From the IMG/VR virus record IMGVR_UViG_3300004448_000085, positions 17,019 to 81,018 of that record: DNA of 64,000 bases. One strand, 5' to 3'. The first letter of the stretch is position 1; each line of letters opens with the position of its first letter. The notes under the pieces were generated by a model, which saw only the letters and a list, made by a program, of their open reading frames with translations, had not been told where the DNA came from and searched no databases. Below are positions 45,428-53,232 of this stretch, piece after piece. The position numbers and the translations under genes were made by a program. Source of the stretch: a virus.

Positions 45428-45428
45428 A

Positions 45429-46949
45429 TCACTCAGAACCCCTACGACCAATGACATCATCAATTCGTAGGATAGCGTTAGCAACTTCTGTAGCACCACT
45501 GATGGCACTGCGAATAAGCGATGTTGGTTCAAATACTCCGGTCATGGACTTAACCCCTCCGTTTTCTACATCAGGGCCGTAGAACTTACCATCAGTTTGA
45601 TGATTGGCTCTCTTGTGTCTCATCTCTAAGACTGTATCAAGAGCGTCAAACCCTGCATTCTCAGCGATAGTTGCTGGAATGATTTCAAGGGCATCAGCGA
45701 AGGCTTCAATTGCCATTTGCGCTCTACCACCAACGGTAGATGCTTGCTCTCGTAGATGCATAGCAATAGCGAGGTAAGTAGAACCTCCACCGAATCTTAC
45801 CGAGTCACCGTTCTTGATTAGAGAGACGACACCGAGCGCATCATCAAAGCCACGCTGGATTTCATCAAGTGTGGATTGAGTAGCACCGAGTAGAATCAGT
45901 GTGGCTTCTTTGTTCTGTGAGTGCATGAATAGATACGAAATATCGTTGTATGTGTTTCTACTGATGAAAACACTCCCTGTTGTTGATGAAGCATCAGGGA
46001 ACATGTGAATAGGAGCACTTATCTCATTAGCAAGACGGCGCATAGTGCTCTCAGGAACACGCTGCACAACAGAGATACCTTGTTTGCGTAGATAAGCGAT
46101 AGCAGTATCATGAATAGAGTCTCTACATACTACCACATTAGCACCACTACTAACCACGGCCTTAGCCGATGCGAGTAGTTTGTCTCTACCCATGGCCTGA
46201 ACTTGACTGTATGAGTTAGCGTCTTGAACTTGAACGGAAACATTCTCAGTCCCTTTGGTTTCAGTCAGCCCACCGTTGATGAGTAGAAGTTCTACCCCGT
46301 CGTCGTTTGACCAGTTGTTGAACTCATCTCCTCCCCCGATGAAGTCCTTATTGAGAACCACACCTCGGAACAAGTAGGAGTCAGATAGAGAGCCACCGGG
46401 AGCAGCGAGAGTCTTAACTTCACGAGCGTCACCGACTGCTTCAATGGTTTCAACACACAACTGAGCAACTCTGTCCTCCGATGCTTCAAGTGATTTACCA
46501 GTGATAGCGGTTCTTGCTATCGCTCTAAGGTATACATTCATATCATAATCTTCGTGGTTACCTACAGCGTCAGGCATTTCTTCCAAGTATTCAACGGCCA
46601 TGTTTCGTGCGTGAGTGTAACCTTTGTTGATGACATTAGGGTGCAAGCCCTTAGCAAACAAACCTTCGGAGTTGGATAGCAGTTGGCTGGCAAGCACAAC
46701 TGTGCTGGTCGTTCCATCGTATGCATTTGCTTCTTGCATCTTTGATACTTCAACTACCATCTTAGCAGCGGGGTGTGCGGTGTCTACTTCTCGTAGGATA
46801 GTAGCGCCGTCGTTTGTTACGATAACATTACCACCACCGTCTACCATCATCTTGTCCATACCTAATGGCCCAAGTGTCGTTCTTACAGTCTCAGCGATTC
46901 GCTTGACTGCTTCTATGTTTAGCCTCTGTGTCGTATTATTATCACTCAT
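45429..46949 (-). CDS. Group II chaperonin (thermosome/CCT-type) subunit
   Basis: A 506-aa protein matching archaeal thermosome subunits from end to end: TTLGPLGMDKMMVD and NDGATIL near the N-terminus (ATP site), YDGTTSTVVLASQLL (usually GDGTT), GGGSTYLAIAMHLRE, FADALEIIPATIAENAGFD, and the C-terminal ILRIDDVIGRR. It is somewhat shorter than the usual ~540-550 residues. It should form a double-ring ATP-dependent folding machine, probably for viral proteins such as the giant tail protein or capsid, or join the host thermosome. The start overlaps the preceding exonuclease stop by a few bases. A viral-encoded group II chaperonin is rare. Confidence 0.95.
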   Translation of the reverse strand: MSDNNTTQRLNIEAVKRIAETVRTTLGPLGMDKMMVDGGGNVIVTNDGATILREVDTAHPAAKMVVEVSKMQEANAYDGTTSTVVLASQLLSNSEGLFAKGLHPNVINKGYTHARNMAVEYLEEMPDAVGNHEDYDMNVYLRAIARTAITGKSLEASEDRVAQLCVETIEAVGDAREVKTLAAPGGSLSDSYLFRGVVLNKDFIGGGDEFNNWSNDDGVELLLINGGLTETKGTENVSVQVQDANSYSQVQAMGRDKLLASAKAVVSSGANVVVCRDSIHDTAIAYLRKQGISVVQRVPESTMRRLANEISAPIHMFPDASSTTGSVFISRNTYNDISYLFMHSQNKEATLILLGATQSTLDEIQRGFDDALGVVSLIKNGDSVRFGGGSTYLAIAMHLREQASTVGGRAQMAIEAFADALEIIPATIAENAGFDALDTVLEMRHKRANHQTDGKFYGPDVENGGVKSMTGVFEPTSLIRSAISGATEVANAILRIDDVIGRRGSE

Positions 46950-47556
46950 TCCAATCTACCTCAATTTCAACTATAGAACCATTCTCCATGTTACGGCTCT
47001 TCACTATACCATTGTCTACGCCATACATGTAGAGGTCGTAGGTCAATTGGCAATCTTTGAGGCAGTAGTCGGCCACCTCAAGATATTTACCCTCCCGCCA
47101 TGCGACGGGAGCATCACTGCTCTGCATACTCTTTGACAAGTCAAGAGTAGTGCGAGCGAGAGTGTCAAGTGTGGTGTGGACTTTACCCACACCTAATGCT
47201 GCTTTATCAATCAAGAGTTTGGTATCAATGATACTCTCACTCTTGGACATCAAATCACCAGCAGTCCAGCAGTCCAGTGCAGCATTTAGCACTGGTAGGT
47301 CAAACTTGCGAATGTTATGTCCGAGAATCTTACCGCCGTTATCCACATGCTTCTGTAGATGGTCACCAAGAGTGCGAGGGTGTAGAGGGTGGACAGTCGC
47401 ATTAGTCATTTCAATGTCCTCCTTAGAGAATGCGTGACCCTCAGTTCCATCCCATGTGCAAACCACTGTAGGTTCAAACAGGCTATGCTTATCCCAACCA
47501 CCTATCTCCCAAGAGTAGTTCCCAGTTTCAATATCCAATGCCATTATGTCGCTCAT
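46942..47556 (-). CDS. DnaQ-type 3'-5' exonuclease (DEDD/RNase H fold)
   Basis: A 204-aa protein; ATG 47556 is chosen because AAGGAGG lies seven bases upstream, although an in-frame TTG is two codons earlier. Catalytic motifs: Exo I ALDIETG (D8, E10), Exo II GHNIRKFDLP (D86) and Exo III DYCLKDCQ (Tyr164 and Asp168, DEDDy type). Could proofread for the viral polymerase or degrade nucleic acid. Lies between the chaperonin and two tiny genes in the replication operon. Confidence 0.85.
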   Translation of the reverse strand: MSDIMALDIETGNYSWEIGGWDKHSLFEPTVVCTWDGTEGHAFSKEDIEMTNATVHPLHPRTLGDHLQKHVDNGGKILGHNIRKFDLPVLNAALDCWTAGDLMSKSESIIDTKLLIDKAALGVGKVHTTLDTLARTTLDLSKSMQSSDAPVAWREGKYLEVADYCLKDCQLTYDLYMYGVDNGIVKSRNMENGSIVEIEVDWNE

Positions 47557-47558
47557 GT

Positions 47559-47642
47559 TCAAGCCTCCTTGTATTCCCAGTAGATGTATTCGTCTGTCTC
47601 AATTTTGACTATGAGATTGTGCTTGTTGTCATCTTCTGTCAT
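47559..47642 (-). CDS. 27-aa peptide gene
   Basis: ATG 47642 to TGA 47559, encoding MTEDDNKHNLIVKIE and an aromatic tail (YIYWEYKEA). Its start overlaps the stop of the preceding Zn-finger gene by one base (TGATG), and its end carries the SD of the exonuclease gene. Coupling on both sides suggests it may be translated. Confidence 0.35.
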   Translation of the reverse strand: MTEDDNKHNLIVKIETDEYIYWEYKEA

Positions 47643-47806
47643 CAAGCCCACCATCCTACTTTCTTTTGAATCATTCCGTAGTGACCTTCGGCCCTTACTT
47701 CATACCCCATATATTCGGCCCAACACCTCTCACTACAAAAGGATTTGACCCCTACAGGGGTATTATCCGTGAACTTACCATCCTTTTTACACATGGCGCA
47801 CTTCAC
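47642..47806 (-). CDS. 54-aa zinc-finger protein (FCS-like/MYM-like)
   Basis: GTG 47806 to TGA 47642 with AAGGAGG seven bases before the start and GTGA overlap with the helicase stop. The peptide has a four-cysteine pattern KCAMC...SFCSERC, like small TRASH/MYM-type or FCS zinc fingers, and a Trp-rich C-terminus. It is too short for many gene finders. Function unknown; possibly a protein- or DNA-binding accessory. Confidence 0.55.
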   Translation of the reverse strand: MKCAMCKKDGKFTDNTPVGVKSFCSERCWAEYMGYEVRAEGHYGMIQKKVGWWA

Positions 47807-49209
47807 GGTGATGCCTCCTTAACACGAATGTATACAGTGGATTTGTCTTTAGCAGCATCATAGAGATGAGCACCCCACTTTGAGAAGCGACTGAACGCAG
47901 TCCCACGAGTAACTTGTTCACTGATACAATACTGCTTGATGACGGCTGCTTTCTTTCGCCAGCCCTCACCCTTCTTATCCAGTTCAACCGAAGAGACAAC
48001 ATTGTATGCAGCCATCCAATTCTTAGCATGGTTAGCCTTCTCGTTCTGCTTAGCACCGACTTCAACTTCACCTTCAAGCCACAGAATTAGATTCTTGAAC
48101 AGGTCGTAGATAATCTCCTTAGCCATGTCAAGGTGGTCACCAGTGATAACCCAAGCCTCATCCATCATAGCGATGTGAGTAGCAAGGATAACCGAGTAGT
48201 TCTCCATAGCAGGTATGAACGATGCAACAACATTCCCTATTGCGAAGTTGAGTCCGTCTAAGAGAGAATACAAGTCCTCTACCAAGTCATAGGTAGCGAC
48301 ATAGAACGAGTCGTCTGCTGCAAACATCTCGTGCATGACAGACTGGACTGAATCTTCTTGTTCTTCACGAGACATAGCATCCCACTCAGCGAATGAGATT
48401 TCTGTTAGGTTAAGAACACGGTCACGGAGACGCTTCTGTAGACCAGTGAAGTAGTCAATGATTTCGTCGTAGGATAACTTTTGCTTTGGTGTCTTAGTGA
48501 ACGCCCGTTCCATACGCTTCATACTCACACCCATACGCCTCTCCATGTCCCAGTCAGACCAGTAGAGTAAGACACGCTGAAAGATACCCTTTGTCAAGAC
48601 ATACTCTTTCACACCAGCAGGTGGGTAAGTAGTAATCCACAGTGAGACAAGAGATTCAGTCTCAATACGGCGACCACTCAAGTGCTTAACGAGAATGTTT
48701 GAGTTACTACCAATCGGGTTACATGCTGATTGAAGATAGAGAACAGTCTCTTGTGAGTGCTTGCCGGGATTGAGGATGATACTCCCTTCGTCAAAGTTGA
48801 GTGCCTTCTGTCCAGCAAGCATACCTTCTGTTTGAACTGCTACTTGCTCCTTCTTTCCGTTCTCATCCACGACTGTCTCGTTGGTGACACCACCGATTAG
48901 TCCAGCATCTGAGCCTGAAGTATACATGTCCTGTTGAAGTCCACAGTCTTTCAGCACATCACCTACAAACTCCCAAGCAACCGACTTACCAGTTCTTGAT
49001 GGTTGAATCCAAAAGACATGCACACGAGGGTCAAGATGGCTCGCATCCCAAGGTATACGAACAAATGGCGCTGCTATCTGTCCTTGAATGTAGAAGAATG
49101 AAAGCATCGCTGGTATATCATTGTCAATACTGGTTCGGCTGAACCTCTCTACATACCCCTCAAAGAAGGGATATTTCTTCACTGCTAAGTAGTCACTTGC
49201 TTCTCTCAT
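47803..49209 (-). CDS. AAA+ ATPase, probable MCM-like replicative helicase
   Basis: A 468-aa protein with Walker A QPSRTGKS (69-76), Walker B ALNFDEGS (136-143), a sensor-1-like WITTYPP (191-197) and an arginine-finger-like GIFQRVLLYW (208-217). The order is that of AAA+ helicases of the MCM or viral SF3/DUF3987-like type. The C-terminal ~90 residues (AAVIKQYCISEQVTRGTAFS onward) look like a winged helix. No zinc-containing N-domain of cellular MCM is present. It lies beside the primase and nucleases with its own TATA-type promoter, so a replicative helicase is the most likely role; it could also be a different AAA+ motor. Confidence 0.6.
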   Translation of the reverse strand: MREASDYLAVKKYPFFEGYVERFSRTSIDNDIPAMLSFFYIQGQIAAPFVRIPWDASHLDPRVHVFWIQPSRTGKSVAWEFVGDVLKDCGLQQDMYTSGSDAGLIGGVTNETVVDENGKKEQVAVQTEGMLAGQKALNFDEGSIILNPGKHSQETVLYLQSACNPIGSNSNILVKHLSGRRIETESLVSLWITTYPPAGVKEYVLTKGIFQRVLLYWSDWDMERRMGVSMKRMERAFTKTPKQKLSYDEIIDYFTGLQKRLRDRVLNLTEISFAEWDAMSREEQEDSVQSVMHEMFAADDSFYVATYDLVEDLYSLLDGLNFAIGNVVASFIPAMENYSVILATHIAMMDEAWVITGDHLDMAKEIIYDLFKNLILWLEGEVEVGAKQNEKANHAKNWMAAYNVVSSVELDKKGEGWRKKAAVIKQYCISEQVTRGTAFSRFSKWGAHLYDAAKDKSTVYIRVKEASP

Positions 49210-49230
49210 CTTACCACATCTTATTCTTCT

Positions 49231-49251
49231 ATTACTGCTTTATATATCAAC
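49231..49251 (-). promoter_or_regulatory. TATA-type promoter element, copy 1 (helicase)
   Basis: On the - strand the core reads TTGATATATAAAGCAGTAA. The 21-bp element is identical to the copy at 60040-60060. The TATA box lies about 30-37 bases before the helicase ATG at 49209. Confidence 0.65.
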
Positions 49252-49320
49252 TTCAATTTGTATTGTCTAAGTTGTCCGTCGTATTATCCATACAGTATAT
49301 TTACCATCGTAGCATACCCA

Positions 49321-49344
49321 GTCTATAAACATACAAGTATAGAC
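49321..49344. repeat. Inverted repeat in the intergenic region
   Basis: GTCTATA and TATAGAC, 7-bp perfect arms with a 10-base spacer, flanked by the weaker outer pair GTTGTCC/GGACAAC. Could be a protein-binding site or part of an origin. Confidence 0.4.
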
Positions 49345-49441
49345 AGGACAACGGACATGTTGCACAACACAGAGATATGTGTCATAATTTACACAAAATC
49401 AGGCGCTGAAATAGCCGTATAGGGGGTGCTTTGATGCTGCT

Positions 49442-50158
49442 TTAAGAACCCCTCTTGCGCCTGACAGTTCGTTGAATGTGAACTGGTGATTCACTTGTCA
49501 GCACCTCTACAATCAACTGCCTTCTCTTGTCACCCAAGCCCTTGACTTGCTTCAAAGAATCAGGAAAACACATCTCCTCTAAGTTACCACACTTACCAAG
49601 TAAGCGCTCGGCTAACTCAGCACCTACACCGGGGATAGAGAGTAACATGTCTACTCTAACATCGTTTGTAGAGACTCTTCTAATCGCTTGAGCGCCATGT
49701 TTACTGGCTGGTTTGTGTAACTTGTTATGGAGTTTAGTGATGAACATAGCGGCTTCGCTAACATTAGGAGTGAAGAACACTTGGCAATCAAAGTCGGACA
49801 TGATACGAGCAATTGTTCCAGTCAATTCATTTTGAACCCTACTGTGTGTGAGTCTTCTATTCTGAGTCTTAGCGAATGCTACATACTTGGCTATTGAGCC
49901 ATGCACTACAAGAAAGAAGCGCTCGTAGTTTGCATCCATGTTATCCAGTTGTCGCCACAAGTGACCACTATGACTGGATTGGAATAGGTCTGTAACACTC
50001 TTCGCTTCTACACAAGCAGCACCTAAGAGATAGTCACCGACAACAAGTGGTTGCCTAACAACATTCAAACCCTCCTTCTTTGCTCTACGCTCAATTGATT
50101 CACAGAGAGAACCTCTCTCGTTAGAGTCAATGATTAAATCGGGTTTAATAGAAACCAC
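49442..50158 (-). CDS. XPF/ERCC4-family endonuclease with helix-hairpin-helix
   Basis: A 238-aa protein. The nuclease domain (1-150) shows DSNERGS (D11, E14, R15), VVGDYLLGA (D42) and CVEAKSVTD (E51, K53), matching the GDxnERKx3D core with Lys retained. A tandem helix-hairpin-helix follows: MLLSIPGVGAELAERLLG and LKQVKGLGDKRRQLI. No helicase domain is present, as in short crenarchaeal XPF. It probably cleaves branched DNA during replication or recombination. It overlaps the preceding small gene by 14 bp. Confidence 0.88.
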   Translation of the reverse strand: MVSIKPDLIIDSNERGSLCESIERRAKKEGLNVVRQPLVVGDYLLGAACVEAKSVTDLFQSSHSGHLWRQLDNMDANYERFFLVVHGSIAKYVAFAKTQNRRLTHSRVQNELTGTIARIMSDFDCQVFFTPNVSEAAMFITKLHNKLHKPASKHGAQAIRRVSTNDVRVDMLLSIPGVGAELAERLLGKCGNLEEMCFPDSLKQVKGLGDKRRQLIVEVLTSESPVHIQRTVRRKRGS

Positions 50159-50486
50159 CTGCGTGTTTGCTGAAGGAGTGTGTTCTACGCCATGTGGTGT
50201 GTTTGTTATTCACTCTATCACTCACAATCATTTCTCTCTCTTTAAGCATCTTCAACACTGCGTTAATTTGATTGTGAGTTTTAAGTCTGAGTTCGGGTGA
50301 GTGCTTAACCATTTGTTGAACTGTCCTCGGTGTCTCGTCAATGAGTAGTAACAACTCTATGAAAGTAGCATCAAACCACCCCTGTTCGGGTTTGAAAACC
50401 TCTACAGTAGTTGTTGTAGTTTCACTTTTGATGCTGGTTAATATACCACCCTTGTTATGTATTGTGTGTGTTGTTTTCTTACTCAT
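50145..50486 (-). CDS. Small putative winged-helix protein
   Basis: A 113-aa protein; ATG 50486 follows GGTGG. After a Thr-rich N-terminus, residues ~35-90 form three helices and a turn (ATFIELLLLIDETPRTVQQM ... HNQINAVLKMLKEREMIV), like a winged-helix DNA-binding domain. It could be a regulator of the viral early operon or a primase accessory. It lies between primase and XPF with overlaps on both sides. Confidence 0.5.
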   Translation of the reverse strand: MSKKTTHTIHNKGGILTSIKSETTTTTVEVFKPEQGWFDATFIELLLLIDETPRTVQQMVKHSPELRLKTHNQINAVLKMLKEREMIVSDRVNNKHTTWRRTHSFSKHAGGFY

Positions 50487-51600
50487 TGTTACCACCTATA
50501 CTGCCGTCAAAATAGCGGCACTTTCCGACACAAAGCCCATCGTATTCAAGAGTAGCGCACGAGGCTGCTGAGTAACCATTGTTACCAGCACCACCAAAAA
50601 CGATGTTCTCCACTTGTTCACGAGTGACTCGTGCATTGTAATCCACCCACCCTTGTTCTTCTATGATACGGCAAATAAGTTCTACATGCTCTGCTTTCTC
50701 TTCGTTACCTATGGCTGCTACTGGGTAGAACCAGCGGAATCTCGCAGCGAGGTATGTAACGAGATGAAACCTCGCCTTGTGCGTAGGGTTACCCTCACCC
50801 AATGCTGCTTGAGAAAGACAAGGTAGAACAATTGTAGAACCCAAAGTGATGTCGGGTAAGTTCTCTACCTTCTCTACTGTCTTCTTGAATGGGCTTTTAC
50901 GGTCTGCTACTATGATGTGAGTATCTTTTTCACCAATTTCTATGTAACCACTAACTGGTGACTGCGCTCTCTCCATAATATCATCATGCGTCAAGTTGAG
51001 TATTGAGTCACTGTCCATGGGTATACTCCAGCATCCTCTCTTACTGTTGTATGAATTAGGAATGCGTATCATACCCGATGTATCAAAGGCTACAGTGGGG
51101 TCGTTACATGATAGATTGAGTTTCTTATGCCACTGAGTAATCAGTTTCCTACCACCCTCTTTGACTCGTGCTACACTGTAACCATCCGATGGAGTGTGCA
51201 TATCACGAAGAGGAATCCAAAAGTGAAAGCCTCCACCACTGAACCAAACAAAGTGCCGAATGTTTTCATGTAACAAAAAACGATGCAGCCTTTTAACCTG
51301 AGCGTGCATGAACGGAAAATCAACATCAGCACCACGCTGCTTGAAATCCTTACAATCAAAATCCATAACGAAGTGACGGATGATAGGGGTATCGTAATCT
51401 ACTCTGTGGTTTCTTGGAGGCTTAGTCGCACGATAACCATACGCAGTGAAGTATACATTCCCGCTACCGTTCTTACCTTTCCAGTAGCGCTCTAACTCCG
51501 CCCAGTTATTGACGCAGTAACGCCCTCCTTGCTTACCATCGGAGGCTATTTCTAAGACTTCACGAGGAAAGTCCAAAGAGATGAAGCCCATGTAGTTCAC
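50479..51600 (-). CDS. Archaeo-eukaryotic primase, PriS catalytic domain fused to PriL-type Fe-S domain
   Basis: A 373-aa protein, GTG start with GTGA overlap. The catalytic part has VMDFDCKD (D80, D82), SGGGFHFW (S121-H126) and AFDTSGMIRIPNSYN (D173), the three AEP motifs. The C-terminal part (about 255-365) resembles the PriL Fe-S domain: PCLSQAALGEGNPTHKARFH, then CATLEYDGLCVGKC; the four ligands would be C261, C348, C357 and C361. One chain therefore carries both primase functions normally split in two subunits. It should synthesise primers for the viral PolB. Confidence 0.88.
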   Translation of the reverse strand: MNYMGFISLDFPREVLEIASDGKQGGRYCVNNWAELERYWKGKNGSGNVYFTAYGYRATKPPRNHRVDYDTPIIRHFVMDFDCKDFKQRGADVDFPFMHAQVKRLHRFLLHENIRHFVWFSGGGFHFWIPLRDMHTPSDGYSVARVKEGGRKLITQWHKKLNLSCNDPTVAFDTSGMIRIPNSYNSKRGCWSIPMDSDSILNLTHDDIMERAQSPVSGYIEIGEKDTHIIVADRKSPFKKTVEKVENLPDITLGSTIVLPCLSQAALGEGNPTHKARFHLVTYLAARFRWFYPVAAIGNEEKAEHVELICRIIEEQGWVDYNARVTREQVENIVFGGAGNNGYSAASCATLEYDGLCVGKCRYFDGSIGGNNE

Positions 51601-51914
51601 TCCCTTGACTCAAGAATTATTTGTTGTTCCAGTATTTTCCTCTCAACTACAGTGTATGTATCTTCTATCTGTTCCTTTGTCAATTTAGATGGGTGGAGGG
51701 TGATGTAAAAGCAACAGTAACCTGATTCAATATCCTTAGAACCTTCGTAATCACTGAAGTGTTCAAGCAGTGTTCGTTGCGAGGCGACCTTGACTTGAAT
51801 GCGTTTACTGCTCGGCACAAGCGCTGTTTCAACAGTGAACTCATACTGAGTCCACCTTCGCTTAAGCGATAACTCAAACAGTATCGTAATCGTATCTATG
51901 CCTTCTTTATCCAT
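51597..51914 (-). CDS. Hypothetical protein between nuclease and primase
   Basis: A 105-aa alpha/beta protein, ATG 51914 after GAGGTGA. Two long beta segments (DTITILFELSLK; YEFTVETALV) then a C-terminal helix (EDTYTVVERKILEQQIIL). Not recognised. The tight spacing on both sides indicates a role in the replication cassette. Confidence 0.55.
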   Translation of the reverse strand: MDKEGIDTITILFELSLKRRWTQYEFTVETALVPSSKRIQVKVASQRTLLEHFSDYEGSKDIESGYCCFYITLHPSKLTKEQIEDTYTVVERKILEQQIILESRE

Positions 51915-51923
51915 ATCTTCACC

Positions 51924-52907
51924 TCACATATCTTCGGGGTCAATTGCTAACTCACCCATCCATGCTGGACACATCTCCATGAAGTCACAATAAGCGCACT
52001 TCGCTTCAAAAGGTTCAGCGGGAAAGTCGTCTTTCAAGTGTGCATCAACTACACGAACAAGCCTCTTCTCTACGGTCTTAGGAGCATAGCGGCCTCCCGG
52101 CCCTTTTACACTCTCGTAGTCCCACATTGGCCCGTCTCCTCCATTGATACCACCGCCGGGGAATTGCCAACCCCAACCCACTACAGGTAGGAGTTCAATG
52201 TGTGGACTGTGTTCTAACATCATACGATAGAACTGCATTTCAGCACGCATACCAGCACGCTTTCGCCCACCTTTCTCTACCCACTTACCAGTCTTCAACT
52301 CCATTAGAATGATACCGCTGCGGGATTCATCTACAAATACACGGTCAATGAACCCCTTCATGTGAATAGGCACTTCTGTCCCATCACTCGCCACTACTGT
52401 GCGAGTAGCGTGAACTTCAACTTCATTAGCCATAGGTAACCAATCACTTGAGTTATCCTTCATGTGAATGAGCCTCTCTACTTGCCAGTCACTGTATAGA
52501 TTCATCTGTGGTTCTTCACCGTAGATGTAAGGAGTAGGAGGTTTAGGCATAGCCTTACGCATGAGTTTCTTCGCTGACTCAGTAGACCCATCGTTAAGTA
52601 AACCGATGACATCAACAATGTAGTCAGGGGCTTGTTTCCAAAACCACTCTACTGCATCGTGAACATTTGAACCACGAACATGATAGTCTCTCTCTTCTCC
52701 ACGCAAGCCCAGTATGTTTTGAAAGTAATACTGCTTAGGACAGAAATCAAAAGTGCCTACTGAGGACTTGGTGATACGGAGTATCTTGTCATCCATGCTC
52801 GGCATCCAGTTGTAACATGACTTGTCGTAGGAGGCAATCATATCCTTGTGAGTATACTCAGGAGCATCTTCTTCATTCGGATTGAATCTCAGAATCTTCA
52901 CCTCCAA
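51924..52907 (-). CDS. Cas4/RecB-type PD-(D/E)XK exonuclease with Fe-S cluster
   Basis: About 327 aa; starts at TTG 52907 or GTG 52901, both within the GGAGGTGA region, so the exact start is uncertain. Motifs: C56 in FDFCPKQYYF, H83 in GSNVHDAVEW, D188 in GFIDRVF, E203 and K205 in LMELKTGK, Q225/Y227, and a C-terminal CAYC...C (C304, C307, C313). The four Cys would hold a 4Fe-4S cluster as in Cas4 and AddB. No CRISPR is nearby, so it probably processes DNA ends in recombination with the RecA-like ATPase. Confidence 0.88.
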   Translation of the reverse strand: MEVKILRFNPNEEDAPEYTHKDMIASYDKSCYNWMPSMDDKILRITKSSVGTFDFCPKQYYFQNILGLRGEERDYHVRGSNVHDAVEWFWKQAPDYIVDVIGLLNDGSTESAKKLMRKAMPKPPTPYIYGEEPQMNLYSDWQVERLIHMKDNSSDWLPMANEVEVHATRTVVASDGTEVPIHMKGFIDRVFVDESRSGIILMELKTGKWVEKGGRKRAGMRAEMQFYRMMLEHSPHIELLPVVGWGWQFPGGGINGGDGPMWDYESVKGPGGRYAPKTVEKRLVRVVDAHLKDDFPAEPFEAKCAYCDFMEMCPAWMGELAIDPEDM

Positions 52908-53232
52908 ACTTATTCTTTGTGATGGTTACTACAGGGGCTTCGGCTGCTATTGCTTCTTTGTCCATACTCAAACGAAGTAAGATGAAGTAACCTATGAGGT
53001 CTTCAATAACATCTGTGTCGCTTTCCATGTCGGCGTTACCACGAAGGAGTCTACTGAGTTTGTCATCAATCCTTACCCTTAAACCAGCATCAGGCCCAAG
53101 TTGGCTGAACATACGAATAGGGTCAAAAGCGCTATCACCATACTGTTGATTCTTAGCATCAAGTAAGTTCAACACATTTGCTGCTATACGAGCACACTGA
53201 ATCTTAAAAGGCACTTGCTCCTCTTCACTCAT
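52873..53232 (-). CDS. MazG-like all-alpha protein (DUF1599/DUF6378-like)
   Basis: A 119-aa helical protein. NLLDAKNQQYGDSAFDPIRM, IDDKLSRLLRG and TDVIEDLIGYFILLRL match the small all-alpha NTP-pyrophosphohydrolase-like families that occur in phages and are linked with nucleotide modification. It might hydrolyse unwanted NTPs or take part in DNA base modification. ATG 53232 overlaps the preceding gene; a promoter-like element lies upstream inside that gene. Confidence 0.6.
   Translation of the reverse strand: MSEEEQVPFKIQCARIAANVLNLLDAKNQQYGDSAFDPIRMFSQLGPDAGLRVRIDDKLSRLLRGNADMESDTDVIEDLIGYFILLRLSMDKEAIAAEAPVVTITKNKFGGEDSEIQSE

Larger units (their letters stand above)
49210..49441. other. 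Largest intergenic region; candidate origin/control region
   Basis: 232 bp between the XPF nuclease stop and the helicase start, AT-rich compared with flanking genes. It contains the helicase promoter (49231-49251), an inverted repeat GTCTATA (49321-49327)/TATAGAC (49338-49344), and an outer pair GTTGTCC (49271-49277)/GGACAAC (49346-49352). No credible open frame. Such a stretch in an otherwise gapless arm beside helicase and primase fits an origin or a regulatory site. Confidence 0.4.

Noticed and set aside
45428-45532. Upstream extension of the PD-(D/E)XK gene into the chaperonin gene
   Set aside because: It would overlap the chaperonin end by over 100 bp, whereas ATG 45427 directly follows the chaperonin stop.
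51924-52907. Cas4-like nuclease as part of a CRISPR system
   Set aside because: No Cas1, Cas2 or repeat array nearby; the neighbours are replication genes.
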